NCBI GenBank assembly: GCA_934201705.1
Contig: CAKPXF010000004.1
Location: 62,001 to 126,000, forward strand
Direction of reading: 5' to 3'
Length of the DNA stretch: 64,000 nt
Source of the DNA: an uncultured Bacilli bacterium
GTDB lineage: Bacteria > Bacillota_I > Bacilli_A > RFN20 > CAG-631
Part shown: positions 26,735-36,072 of the stretch, piece by piece
Position numbering within the stretch: position 1 is the stretch's first letter
Layout: every line of letters begins with the position of its first letter
Made by a program: the position numbers and the translations under genes
The notes under the pieces: generated by a model
What the model was told of the DNA's origin: nothing
The model's input: only the letters and a program-made list of their open reading frames with translations
Database searches by the model: none

Positions 26735-27445
26735 ATGTTTACAACTAATCATTTTATTTGGCTTGGGATTTGTGCGGTATTAATTACTATATTACTATTT
26801 ATTGCTTTAAAAAAGAAATTTTCTGTTAAGAGAGCTTCATATATTATGGCAATAGTAGCACTAGTTAGTGAAATTAGTAAAATACTAACTCATATGATAG
26901 ATAGCGATACTAAAGGGATGGTAATTGATCCAAAAGCCCTACCTCTTCATTTATGCTCTATTTTGATATTTGTTATATTTTATATTGCTTTTTTTCAAAA
27001 TGGAAAACATAAGGATAAGCTCATAAGCTTTGTTGTTCCAATTGGTATAATTGGAGGAACACTTGCTATATTGATTGCTACAAGTGGTGTATCATTTAAA
27101 GATCCTGAAGTATACCAATGCTTTATATACCATGCTATATTAGTTTGGTATGCTTTATATTTAATTATTTCAAAGCAGGTGTGCTTAGATTTAAAAGCTT
27201 ACTTTAGAAATGTTATAACATTACTTTCATTAGCTTTTATTATGATATGGGTAAATGGAGCATTAAAAATATATGATACAAACTTTTTCTTTGTAGTAAG
27301 GCCACCAGCTGATGGCTTACCAATATTAAATTTAAACCATGGATGGTATATTTACTTTTTATCACTTATTTTAATAGGTATGGTTTTAATGACATTATTA
27401 CATTTACCATTTATAATAAAAGATAAGAAAAAAGAAAAGATTTAA
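26735..27445 (+). CDS. YwaF/TMEM164-family integral membrane protein
   Basis: 236 residues with six to seven hydrophobic helices. The pattern LPLHLCSI (about residue 72) with the following acidic/His region and LNHGWYIYFL matches the YwaF (TIGR02206) membrane family. TTTAGGAG precedes the start. It has its own short transcription unit after the hydrogenase terminator. Its stop codon overlaps the stop of the convergent cation-efflux gene (TTAA shared), with no room for a separate terminator. Biochemical function is not established for the bacterial members. Confidence 0.8.
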   Translation: MFTTNHFIWLGICAVLITILLFIALKKKFSVKRASYIMAIVALVSEISKILTHMIDSDTKGMVIDPKALPLHLCSILIFVIFYIAFFQNGKHKDKLISFVVPIGIIGGTLAILIATSGVSFKDPEVYQCFIYHAILVWYALYLIISKQVCLDLKAYFRNVITLLSLAFIMIWVNGALKIYDTNFFFVVRPPADGLPILNLNHGWYIYFLSLILIGMVLMTLLHLPFIIKDKKKEKI

Positions 27446-28656
27446 CTTTCAAAAGGTCTATCAATTCTAATTACAAGAGTGTACTTAGAATTGATTTTTT
27501 TTACGTCTTTTTTAATTTCATCTATAATATACTTAATCTCATCTATTTTATAGTTGAATGGAAAAATAATATCAAAAATGACATTTATATTTTCTTTACC
27601 ATTAGTTATTCTTAAATCATGATAGGAAACACCACTATATTTTTCAATTATATTAGAAATAACCTTATTTGCTTCTTTTACTTCTTTTGAATCAACATCA
27701 ATAGGATCTAAGTGAATGACAAGATCAATATGTGCTTTTTCATAGCATTTTTCTTCTAGTTCATCGATTATTTCATGTATTTCCATAATATTAGAATTTG
27801 AATTAACTTCTGCATGTACTGAAGCAAATTTTCTTCCAGCTCCATAATTATGAATCATTAAATCATGAATACCAATTATTTCTTTTTTAGCTAAAACAAT
27901 ACTTTTTATTTTTGCAATATCTTCCTTACTGGCTGGTTTTCCAAGTAAATCACTAATAGTATTAATAGCTATTTTAAAGCCATTTATACAAATAATTATA
28001 GCTATTACTATACCGATTCCTCCATCTAAATAAAAATAATTATCTTTTAATAATAATCCACCAATAATGGTTGCAACTATAATAGCTGATGATGTTAAAA
28101 CATCAGAAATGCTATCGGTTGCTGTAGCTTTTAAAATAGATGAATTAATTTTATTTCCTAAATATTTATTATAATAATACATCCAAAGCTTAACAAATAA
28201 TGATAAAACTAACACAACTGTAGAAATTATTAAAGAACGACCAGTTGCTAATGTGTCTATAGTTCCATCAATTAAATGAATACCAATAAGTATTTTTTTT
28301 GCAGATGTAATAAATAGTTCAAAGCCAACAATAACTATAATCATAGCTACAATAAGGGTAGATACATATTCAATTCTGCCATGCCCAAAAGGATGATCCT
28401 TATCAGGCTTTTTGTTTGAAAGCTTAGCAGATATTACACTAACTATTGAAGAAAACGAATCAGATAGGTTATTAAAGGCATCGGATACAATAGCAATTGC
28501 ATTAACAAACAATCCAATTGCTAGTTTAATAATAAACAACAGTAAATTACAAATAATACCAAGTACTCCGCCTAAAACTCCATATTTTTCACGGACTAAT
28601 TCATTTTCAACATCATCATAATTTTTTATAAATTTTTTTACTAAGAACTTAATCAT
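27442..28656 (-). CDS. Cation diffusion facilitator (CDF) family metal efflux protein
   Basis: 404 residues. Six TM helices (to about residue 225) carry the CDF metal-site motifs: SDAFNNLSDS in TM2 and ATDSISD in TM5, plus HPFGHGRIEY between TM2 and TM3. The C-terminal cytoplasmic ferredoxin-like domain (residues ~230-400) contains HDLMIHNYG and HAEVN and is longer than the minimal form. CDF proteins export Zn2+, Mn2+, Fe2+ or Co2+ in exchange for protons; which metal cannot be decided here. Its start overlaps the end of the upstream glycosyltransferase gene by 8 bp. Confidence 0.92.
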   Translation of the reverse strand: MIKFLVKKFIKNYDDVENELVREKYGVLGGVLGIICNLLLFIIKLAIGLFVNAIAIVSDAFNNLSDSFSSIVSVISAKLSNKKPDKDHPFGHGRIEYVSTLIVAMIIVIVGFELFITSAKKILIGIHLIDGTIDTLATGRSLIISTVVLVLSLFVKLWMYYYNKYLGNKINSSILKATATDSISDVLTSSAIIVATIIGGLLLKDNYFYLDGGIGIVIAIIICINGFKIAINTISDLLGKPASKEDIAKIKSIVLAKKEIIGIHDLMIHNYGAGRKFASVHAEVNSNSNIMEIHEIIDELEEKCYEKAHIDLVIHLDPIDVDSKEVKEANKVISNIIEKYSGVSYHDLRITNGKENINVIFDIIFPFNYKIDEIKYIIDEIKKDVKKINSKYTLVIRIDRPFES

Positions 28657-29587
28657 TTTCTATATTTGTCTCTTTTCCTATATAAATTGGTCTATTTTTG
28701 ACTTCACTATAAATTTTAGCTTGATATAAAGCAACAATGCCTAAGCTTATTAACAAAATGGAAGTAAAGAATGCTAAGCATAAAATTAATATGACATAGC
28801 TTTTAAAGCAATTTATATTACAAATTGCTAAAACTATAAATGTTAATAAAGCGATAAAATCAGTAGCTAATAAGAATAATCCTAACTTTATGATAAAGTA
28901 AAGAGGAGCTAAGGTAAAGGCAATAATTCCTTCAATTGCATAAATAAATAGCTTCTTAAAGCTCCATTTAGTAACTCCTGCACATCTTTCAATATTTTCA
29001 TATTCTAGCCATTTTGTTTTAAAGCCAACAAAACTAAAAATACCTTTAGAGAAACGATTATATTCACTCATTGTTAAAATAGCATCAACCATACATCTTT
29101 TCATTAGTCGATAATCACGGGCTCCATCAACAATTTCAGTTTGTGAAATTTTATTAATTAATTTATAAAATTGTCTGGCAAAGAAGGATCTTATTTTTGG
29201 TTCACCTTTTCTAGTTACTCTTCTTGTCGCAACACAATCATAGTCTTCATTTTCAAGAATGTTATACATTAAAAGAAGCTTTTCTGGCGGATCCTGTAAG
29301 TCAACATCCATAACAGCAACATAATCGCCTTTACTATTTTTCAATCCTGCATACATTGCAGCTTCCTTGCCAAAGTTTCTTGAAAAAATAACATATTTAA
29401 TATTTTTATTATTAGTTGCAATATCTTTTATGATATTTGGCGTATTATCTTTTGAACCATCATCAATAAATAATATTTCATAATCAGTATTTAGTCTATT
29501 TAAATAAGGAATAATGGTTTCATAAAAAATTGGTAGGGCTTCTTGTTCATTAAAGCATGGAACAATTATAGAAATTAACTTACTCAT
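28649..29587 (-). CDS. GtrB/CsbB-type polyprenyl-phosphate glycosyltransferase
   Basis: 312 residues. GT-A family 2 domain (residues ~1-225) with IVPCFNEQEAL, DDGSKDNT and MDVDLQDPP, then two C-terminal TM helices (~230-300). This is the architecture of enzymes that load a sugar onto undecaprenyl phosphate at the inner face of the membrane. AAGGAGG lies upstream of the start. It is divergent from the YfhO-type gene at 29737. In Bacillus, CsbB and YfhO act together in glycosylating lipoteichoic acid, so this neighbour relation is a strong functional hint. Confidence 0.9.
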   Translation of the reverse strand: MSKLISIIVPCFNEQEALPIFYETIIPYLNRLNTDYEILFIDDGSKDNTPNIIKDIATNNKNIKYVIFSRNFGKEAAMYAGLKNSKGDYVAVMDVDLQDPPEKLLLMYNILENEDYDCVATRRVTRKGEPKIRSFFARQFYKLINKISQTEIVDGARDYRLMKRCMVDAILTMSEYNRFSKGIFSFVGFKTKWLEYENIERCAGVTKWSFKKLFIYAIEGIIAFTLAPLYFIIKLGLFLLATDFIALLTFIVLAICNINCFKSYVILILCLAFFTSILLISLGIVALYQAKIYSEVKNRPIYIGKETNIEND

Positions 29588-29736
29588 AGTTAAATCCTCC
29601 TTGTGTTAATATAATTATATGATATTTTACTAATATGAGCAAATGATTATAAATAAATATTATAATATTTATATGGTGTAAAAAAAATTTAAAATGTGTA
29701 TAATATAGGAAAGGCATATTAAAGGGGGTAGTAACA

Positions 29737-32700
29737 ATGCAAAAGATAATAGATAAAATTAAAAATGTGATGGTAAATCTTTTTAAAAAAATAAAGGAAC
29801 TAGCAATTAAGGCTTATAATAATGAAAATGTAAGGGCCTTTTTCTATATTTATTTAATTGGTTTATTTTTCTTTTCAATAATTGCTATTACTAATCATTT
29901 TACTATACCAATGACTGGTGATTACACGCTACAAACATATGCGTTTTATTCTCAGGGATATTATGTGTTTTGGAATTTTATAAAAACTGGTGAATATCCT
30001 TTGTATGATTTTACGAATTACTTAGGGGCAAACTATTTAGGAACCCAAAGCTTTTATTATGTTTTTTCACCTTTATTTTATTTACTTTGTTTATGGCCAG
30101 AAAAATTATTATATCAAGGCATTTTCTTCCATATGGTATTTAAATTTGCTTTGGGTGGCTTCTTTATGTATATATTACTAAAAAAGTATTTTGGCGTAAG
30201 CTATAAAATATCTAGAGTTGGTGGTTTGATTTATGCTTTCTCAGGCTTTTCATTATTTTATTTATGGTTCCATTTTGGCGATATTATTGCCTTTTTCCCT
30301 TTATTCTTTATAGGAATAGAAAAGTGCTTAAAGGAAAGAAAAGGATGGCTCTTAACAATATCTATATTTTTATGTGGAATGTCTAACTATTTCTTTTTAG
30401 TTAACATTTGTATATTTGGAGCATTTTATGCTATTTATCGTTGGATATATATTTATGGAATTAATAAAAAAAGAGGCTATAGTGCTAAAGTCAGATGGGG
30501 TGTATTATTACAGGGTATTGCTTTTTCATTAGTTGGCGTAATGATGGCAGCAATTTGCTTGCTTCCATCCCTTGAGGTAATTAAAACAACTAATAGAACA
30601 CAAACAGGGGTTAATTATTTAATTGGAATTTTATCAACAATTTTTAAAAATCCTAGTAAGATAGATGGAAAACTAGTGCTTGGAGAAGCAAAATCTATAA
30701 AAGATATTTTAAGTGTTGAAAACTTAGATGATTTATTTGCTAAAATTTTTATATGGAATGATAGATCATATTCAAATATGACAGTCCCTGGAAAAAACAA
30801 TATTGGGTATATTTTATCAAACTGGATTTTTATGAATACTAGTTGTTGGGATAATGTCATGTTTGATAATGCAGCTTTAGATAATACCTTAGGTGGTTTT
30901 TTTATAACAACACCTTTAACAATGCTTTTAGTACCAAGTATTTATAATGTAATAAAAAGTAAAAGGCCATGGGCTATTTTTGGTGTAATTGTTTGCTTGT
31001 TATTGCCATTTATTCCCTTTACATATCATGCAGCATTTGCTTTTACAGGCTTGTATGGAAGATGGCAGTTTTGGATTGTCATTTTAGGAATTATCTTTAT
31101 TATTCCTACCCTTGATAAATATGAAAATGTTGATAGAAGGTTTGTTACAATCAATTTAATTCTTAATTATACATTTGCTTTAATTGCTTTTATTCTTTCT
31201 AAAAAAAGTGGGCATTTACCATATAATAACTATATTCCTGGGACTAAAATCAATGAAATGTTTTTAATTATGATTGCTGAATTAGTCTTTATGGCAATTG
31301 TGTGGTTTTTCTATCGCTTTAAAATATTTAAAGCAGGAGTTGTTAAAAAGGTAATGACATTCTTTGTAATTATTGAAGTTGGAGCTTCAATTTTAATTAC
31401 TATTGAAAACAAAGGCTATGCTAAATGGAATACTTATTATTTGTCACAGCCAGATTATACAGATTTAAAAAATATTATTAAGGAAGTTAAAGATGAAGAT
31501 GATAGCTTTTATAGAATAATGAATACTGAAGCAACAAGAGTTACAATGACTTTACCAACACAATTAAACTATAATGGCGCTTCAACTTTTTCATCAACAT
31601 ATAATTTTAATCTTGATACATTTAAGAATCGCTCAAGAATGGCTTATGGTGGTGGCTGGACGATGGGTAATCACGAAAAAAGGTATTGGCTAGATCAATA
31701 TATTGGGACAAAATACTATGTAATTGACAAGGATGATATAAACAATGACAATAATGAATCTTATCGTGATAGAACAGTATTTTATGATGGCAGGACAAGA
31801 AGCGATGAAGAACAACAAAAATATAATTTAAATTTAGGATGGAATTACAAACTATATAAGAGCAATGATAATTATGATGTTTATATTAATGAACAATTTA
31901 TAGGAATTGGATATACTTTAGACAGTTATATAAAATCATCAAGCGCTGGAACCGGAAGTGTTGCAACACTATATGAAGAGTTATATAGTAAGTATGCTAT
32001 TTTATTAGATGATGGAGTAGAAGCAATCAAGGATTATGATAATATTAAAAGTATTAGTAGTTATCAAACAACCTATAAAACATTTTATCAATCTAATTTT
32101 GATTTGTATTTTTCTCCACGTGAAGATTATTCTAAGGAAAAAGATTATAAGCGCCATGAATATAAATTAACTAGTAATGGTTTTACCCAAAAGGAAATAT
32201 CAAGTATTCTGCCTTCTTATTCACAATTTTTCCATAAACGTTGGGAGGATAAGCAAAGATTTGGTGATCAATTAATTTTAAAATTAAAGGATGGTAAGGA
32301 AAAACCATGCAGTGATGCTTCATCAGCAAATCAATATTTTATAAATATTCCTTTCAAATTAGGGCCAAAGACTTTAATTAGTATTTATAATGGAGATAAA
32401 CTAATAACGCAAGATGCGCATATGCATAGTAACAACTCTTTAAGTAAGGTAAATTACGAATGGAAATTACAAAGAGGCTTTTATATTGACCAGCCATTTG
32501 ATAAAATAGTAATAGAATTTCTTTCAGACACAACATTTGACAAGGTATTTTTGAATGGATCTTTAAGTAGTGATATTAACATAACATATTGCTCACAAAA
32601 AACAATTCAAGCAAGGCAAGATGAGGTTAATAAACATTTATTTAAAGATGTTAAATATAAAAAGAATACATTTACCTTTACAAGCGAAGAAACCAAAAAT

Positions 32701-33081
32701 AGAATAGGTGTTACTAATATTCCTTATGATGATGGTTGGACATTATATGCTAATGGTGAAAAGCAAGAAATATTTAATGTTAATGGAGGCTTTATAGGAT
32801 TTGTTGTAAAAAGTGGCACTACTAACTATTCATTAAAATATTTTACTCCAAAGCTAAAGGAAGGATTAATTTTTACAGGCAGTGGCATTTTATTACTAAT
32901 CGCTTTATGTTATATTTATAAAAAAAGGACAATAGGCATATTAGCAAACGAAAGATTAGTAAATGAAAAATACAATTTAAAGCAAGAAGAAATAGAAAAG
33001 GAAGAAATAAGTGATTTTAATAATAAAATAAATACATTAATTAAAAAAATAAAGAATTTCTTTAAAAAAGGAGGAAAATAG
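29737..33081 (+). CDS. YfhO-family GT-C-like membrane protein
   Basis: 1114 residues. After a short Lys-rich cytoplasmic start come about 12 TM helices up to residue ~560, including TGDYTLQTYAF in the first outer loop, where GT-C enzymes keep their acidic catalytic residue. A large extracytoplasmic domain (~580-1040) follows, then a last TM near residue 1050 and a Lys/Glu-rich tail. This fits YfhO-type transferases, which pass a sugar from the undecaprenyl-phosphate carrier to an envelope polymer. AAAGGGGG before the start and TATAAT at about 29699-29704 give a plausible own promoter. fhs starts with no gap behind it. Confidence 0.85.
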   Translation: MQKIIDKIKNVMVNLFKKIKELAIKAYNNENVRAFFYIYLIGLFFFSIIAITNHFTIPMTGDYTLQTYAFYSQGYYVFWNFIKTGEYPLYDFTNYLGANYLGTQSFYYVFSPLFYLLCLWPEKLLYQGIFFHMVFKFALGGFFMYILLKKYFGVSYKISRVGGLIYAFSGFSLFYLWFHFGDIIAFFPLFFIGIEKCLKERKGWLLTISIFLCGMSNYFFLVNICIFGAFYAIYRWIYIYGINKKRGYSAKVRWGVLLQGIAFSLVGVMMAAICLLPSLEVIKTTNRTQTGVNYLIGILSTIFKNPSKIDGKLVLGEAKSIKDILSVENLDDLFAKIFIWNDRSYSNMTVPGKNNIGYILSNWIFMNTSCWDNVMFDNAALDNTLGGFFITTPLTMLLVPSIYNVIKSKRPWAIFGVIVCLLLPFIPFTYHAAFAFTGLYGRWQFWIVILGIIFIIPTLDKYENVDRRFVTINLILNYTFALIAFILSKKSGHLPYNNYIPGTKINEMFLIMIAELVFMAIVWFFYRFKIFKAGVVKKVMTFFVIIEVGASILITIENKGYAKWNTYYLSQPDYTDLKNIIKEVKDEDDSFYRIMNTEATRVTMTLPTQLNYNGASTFSSTYNFNLDTFKNRSRMAYGGGWTMGNHEKRYWLDQYIGTKYYVIDKDDINNDNNESYRDRTVFYDGRTRSDEEQQKYNLNLGWNYKLYKSNDNYDVYINEQFIGIGYTLDSYIKSSSAGTGSVATLYEELYSKYAILLDDGVEAIKDYDNIKSISSYQTTYKTFYQSNFDLYFSPREDYSKEKDYKRHEYKLTSNGFTQKEISSILPSYSQFFHKRWEDKQRFGDQLILKLKDGKEKPCSDASSANQYFINIPFKLGPKTLISIYNGDKLITQDAHMHSNNSLSKVNYEWKLQRGFYIDQPFDKIVIEFLSDTTFDKVFLNGSLSSDINITYCSQKTIQARQDEVNKHLFKDVKYKKNTFTFTSEETKNRIGVTNIPYDDGWTLYANGEKQEIFNVNGGFIGFVVKSGTTNYSLKYFTPKLKEGLIFTGSGILLLIALCYIYKKRTIGILANERLVNEKYNLKQEEIEKEEISDFNNKINTLIKKIKNFFKKGGK

Positions 33082-34749
33082 ATGGAATATAAAAGTGATT
33101 TACAAATTGCTCAAGAAGCAAAAATGAAAAACATTAATGAAATTGCTAAAAAACTAGATTTAACTGAAGGCGAGTATGATTGCTATGGTAAATACAAAGC
33201 AAAAATTAATTTTGATGTTTTTAAAAGACCGTCAAAAAATGGTAAGGTTATTTTAGTTACAGCGATTACTCCAACTCCAGCAGGAGAGGGTAAAACTACA
33301 ACTTGCATTGGTTTAGCAGAAGCTTTACATAAAATGAATGAAGATGCTATTTGTGTATTAAGGGAGCCATCTTTAGGCCCAGTTATGGGAATTAAAGGTG
33401 GAGCAGCAGGTGGCGGATATGCGCAAGTTATGCCTATGGATGAAATAAATCTCCATTTTACTGGTGATATCCATGCTATAACTACAGCTAACAATGCTAT
33501 TTGTGCAATTATAGATAATCACATTTATCAAGGAAATGAATTAAACATAGACCCTAATAATATTACATTTAAGCGTTGTTTAGATTTAAACGACCGTGCT
33601 TTAAGGTTTATTGAAATTGGAAAGGGCTCAAAATTTGATGGAATTCCTCGTAAGGATGGCTTTAATATTACTGTTGCTAGTGAAATAATGGCTATTTTAT
33701 GCTTAGCTACAGATTATAAGGATTTAAGAAATAGAATTGATAGAATTGTAATTGGCTATACATATGATAAAAAGCCAGTTACTGTTAAGGATTTAAAGGT
33801 TGGAGGCTGTATTACTTTATTATTAAAGGATGCCTTTAAGCCTAATTTAGTACAAACGCTTGAAGGAGGACCTGTATTAATTCATGGTGGACCTTTTGCT
33901 AATATTGCTCATGGATGTAATTCAATTGTTGCCACAAAAATGGGAATGCATTTAAGTAAATATGTTGTTACTGAAGCTGGCTTTGGAGCAGATTTAGGAG
34001 CCGAAAAGTTTTTTGATATAAAATGTAGGGTTGCTAATATTAAGCCAAGTGCTGTGGTATTAGTTGCTACTATTAGAGCTTTAAAATATCACGGAGGAGT
34101 CACAAAAGATAATTTAAATGAAGAAAATGTCGAAGCTATGCTTAAAGGTACATGTAATTTACAAAAGCATATAGAGACTATACAAGCCTTTAAATTACCA
34201 TTTGTTATTGCTATTAATAAATTTCCAACAGATAGTGATGCTGAAGTTAAAGCCTTATACGATTGGTGCTTAAAAAATAATTATCCTATCGAATTATCAT
34301 CAGTTTGGGAAAATGGTGGAAATGGTGGTATAGAATTAGCACATCATGTTTTAAAGCTTGTAAATGAAACAAATGATTTTAAGCAGATTTATGATTTAAA
34401 TGATTCAATTGAAACAAAGCTAAATAAGGTGGCTAGTATTGTTTATGGTGCTAAAAATGTTGAATTATCACCTCTTGCAATAGAGCAAATAAAAACATAT
34501 AAGGAATATGGCTGGGATAAGCTTGCAATATGTATTGCTAAAACTCCTGCATCATTATCAGATGATCCTACTTTATTTGGAAGGCCAAGAGATTTTACTA
34601 TTCATGTAAGAGAAATAACACCTTCAATTGGAGCAGGCTTTTTAGTGGCAATTACTGGAAAAATAATGACAATGCCAGGGCTTCCAAAATCTCCAGCAGC
34701 TTTAAAAATTGATTTAGATGAAAATGGAAATTCTGTAGGAATATTTTAG
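33082..34749 (+). CDS. fhs: Formate-tetrahydrofolate ligase
   Basis: 555 residues, full length. ATP-binding P-loop-like TPAGEGKTTTCIG (about residue 65), then REPSLGPVMGIKGGAAGGGYAQV-type and EGGPVLIHGGPFANIAHGCNS-type signatures, all diagnostic for Fhs. It makes 10-formyl-THF from formate, THF and ATP for purine and fMet-tRNA synthesis. It begins at the base after the YfhO stop (AAAGGAGG lies inside the upstream gene), so it is translationally linked to an envelope gene with no obvious metabolic connection. Confidence 0.97.
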   Translation: MEYKSDLQIAQEAKMKNINEIAKKLDLTEGEYDCYGKYKAKINFDVFKRPSKNGKVILVTAITPTPAGEGKTTTCIGLAEALHKMNEDAICVLREPSLGPVMGIKGGAAGGGYAQVMPMDEINLHFTGDIHAITTANNAICAIIDNHIYQGNELNIDPNNITFKRCLDLNDRALRFIEIGKGSKFDGIPRKDGFNITVASEIMAILCLATDYKDLRNRIDRIVIGYTYDKKPVTVKDLKVGGCITLLLKDAFKPNLVQTLEGGPVLIHGGPFANIAHGCNSIVATKMGMHLSKYVVTEAGFGADLGAEKFFDIKCRVANIKPSAVVLVATIRALKYHGGVTKDNLNEENVEAMLKGTCNLQKHIETIQAFKLPFVIAINKFPTDSDAEVKALYDWCLKNNYPIELSSVWENGGNGGIELAHHVLKLVNETNDFKQIYDLNDSIETKLNKVASIVYGAKNVELSPLAIEQIKTYKEYGWDKLAICIAKTPASLSDDPTLFGRPRDFTIHVREITPSIGAGFLVAITGKIMTMPGLPKSPAALKIDLDENGNSVGIF

Positions 34750-34782
34750 TATAAAATAGATAATTTACTCCATACTATTTTT
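34747..34782 (+). terminator. Weak terminator after fhs
   Basis: TAGTAT (including the fhs stop) can pair with ATACTA, followed by TTTTT. The 6-bp AT-rich stem makes this a weak or leaky terminator before the DUF1540 gene, whose AGGAGG follows immediately. Confidence 0.35.
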
Positions 34783-34794
34783 AGGAGGCAAAGT

Positions 34795-35082
34795 ATGAGT
34801 AAATTAAAATGTAATGAAAGAAGCTGTAAACATAATTGTTGCATGTCTTGCACAAAGCAATCAATAGTTTTAGATGATGATGCTATATGTGCTTCATATC
34901 AAAGAAGAAATAGCGATGTAAATGAAGAATTTGCAAGCGAAAAATATCCAGACTATAGTGATATGGAAACATCAATAAATTGTAATGAGGAATCTTGCTA
35001 TTATAATAATGATAACTGCTGCAAAGCCAGTGAAGTTAAAATAGATTCTGATGCATGGTGTTCAACTTATAGAAAAAAATAG
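34795..35082 (+). CDS. Small Cys-rich protein with two DUF1540 motifs
   Basis: 95 residues with two Cys-rich modules: residues ~4-36 (CNERSCKHNCCMSCTK..CASY) and ~63-92 (CNEESCYYNNDNCCKA..WCSTY). Each matches the DUF1540 pattern of four spaced cysteines, suggestive of metal binding. It is cytoplasmic (no signal). AGGAGG lies 8 nt before the start. A terminator follows, so it is a short unit on its own or a read-through partner of fhs. Function of the family is unknown. Confidence 0.8.
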   Translation: MSKLKCNERSCKHNCCMSCTKQSIVLDDDAICASYQRRNSDVNEEFASEKYPDYSDMETSINCNEESCYYNNDNCCKASEVKIDSDAWCSTYRKK

Positions 35083-35085
35083 CGA

Positions 35086-35115
35086 AAAAAGCAGGTAATA
35101 AAAAATCTGCTTTTT
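35086..35115 (+). terminator. Rho-independent terminator after the DUF1540 gene
   Basis: AAAAAGCAG, 12-nt loop, CTGCTTTTT, immediately after the DUF1540 stop. Confidence 0.85.
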
Positions 35116-35141
35116 AATTTATTCATTAATTTTAGCATAAT

Positions 35142-35202
35142 TATAATTAACAATGATATTGTTAATAAAATCTCATTGTGGTATATTTTACTTAAGTAAA
35201 AT
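35142..35202 (+). promoter_or_regulatory. Promoter/operator region of the galactoside operon: two inverted repeats
   Basis: A TATAAT lies at 35142-35147. It is overlapped at once by TTAACAAT-gat-ATTGTTAA (35147-35165), where a repressor would block initiation. Further down, a perfect 18-bp palindrome ATTTTACTTAAGTAAAAT covers 35185-35202, directly before the ribosome site AAGGAG of the first gene. The -35 box is weak by eye. Confidence 0.5.
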
Positions 35203-35215
35203 AAGGAGATTAATT

Positions 35216-36061
35216 ATGTATAATTTAAAAATAGGAATTATTGAGGCAATTGATGATATTTTAACAAATGGAACAGCAAAACTTGATGAAATTGGTTTAA
35301 GTGAAATTCAAATGAGCTGCTGGAATGTACCACTATGCACTAAGGAAAATGCTTTAAAAATTAAAGAAATGTTTAAAGATAAATATACAATTTCTGGCTT
35401 ATGGGGAGGCTGGGTTGTAGGGCCAACCGTTTGGGACTTTGTTTCTGGCCCACAAACAATTGGTTTAGTACCAAAGGAGTGGAGAGAAGAAAGGAAGGAA
35501 GGCTTAAAGAAGGTTATTGATTTTGCTAATATGCTAAATGTAAAAACAGTAACAACTCATATGGGCTTTATGCCTGAAAATCCAAGCACTATTGAATATC
35601 AAGAAATTTTAGATTGCTTATATGATTTATGTAGCTATGCTAAGCAATATAATATTGATTTTTGCTTTGAAACAGGACAAGAAACACCAACTACAATTTT
35701 AAGAGCAATTCAAGATATTTCTAAAAGAGGCTTAAATAATTTAAAGATTAATTTAGATCCGGCTAATTTATTATTATATGGAAAGGGTAATCCAATGGAT
35801 GCTGTTGATGTATTTGGGCAATATGTTGTTGGCATGCATGTTAAAGATGGCGATTATCCAACAAACGGAGATAATTTAGGAATGGAATACAAGGTTGGAA
35901 CTGGAAGAGTAAACTTTGAATATATTATTAGAAAGCTACATTCATTTAATTATCAAGGACCTTTAACTATTGAAAGAGAAATTACAGGTGAACAACAAAA
36001 AAAAGATATAAAAGATACAATAGTATATCTTCAAAATATTTTAGCTAAAATAGATGATTAG
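35216..36061 (+). CDS. Sugar phosphate isomerase/epimerase (xylose-isomerase-like TIM barrel)
   Basis: 281 residues from the ATG at 35216, chosen for its AAGGAG and because an earlier in-frame start would lie in the operator region. TIM-barrel features of the AP-endonuclease-2/xylose isomerase-like family: TVTTHMGFMP, FCFETGQETP, INLDPANLLLY, VVGMHVKDGD and LTIEREI near the C-terminus. These place Glu, Asp and His at typical metal positions. The exact sugar is unknown. It is the first gene of an operon with an alpha-galactosidase 11 bp downstream, so a role in galactoside-derived sugar use is likely. Confidence 0.85.
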   Translation: MYNLKIGIIEAIDDILTNGTAKLDEIGLSEIQMSCWNVPLCTKENALKIKEMFKDKYTISGLWGGWVVGPTVWDFVSGPQTIGLVPKEWREERKEGLKKVIDFANMLNVKTVTTHMGFMPENPSTIEYQEILDCLYDLCSYAKQYNIDFCFETGQETPTTILRAIQDISKRGLNNLKINLDPANLLLYGKGNPMDAVDVFGQYVVGMHVKDGDYPTNGDNLGMEYKVGTGRVNFEYIIRKLHSFNYQGPLTIEREITGEQQKKDIKDTIVYLQNILAKIDD

Positions 36062-36072
36062 GGGAAAAGAAA

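Noticed and set aside
35147..35165. Rex site in front of the galactoside operon
   Set aside because: The half-sites TTAACAAT/ATTGTTAA are in the opposite order to a Rex box, so the resemblance is not meaningful.
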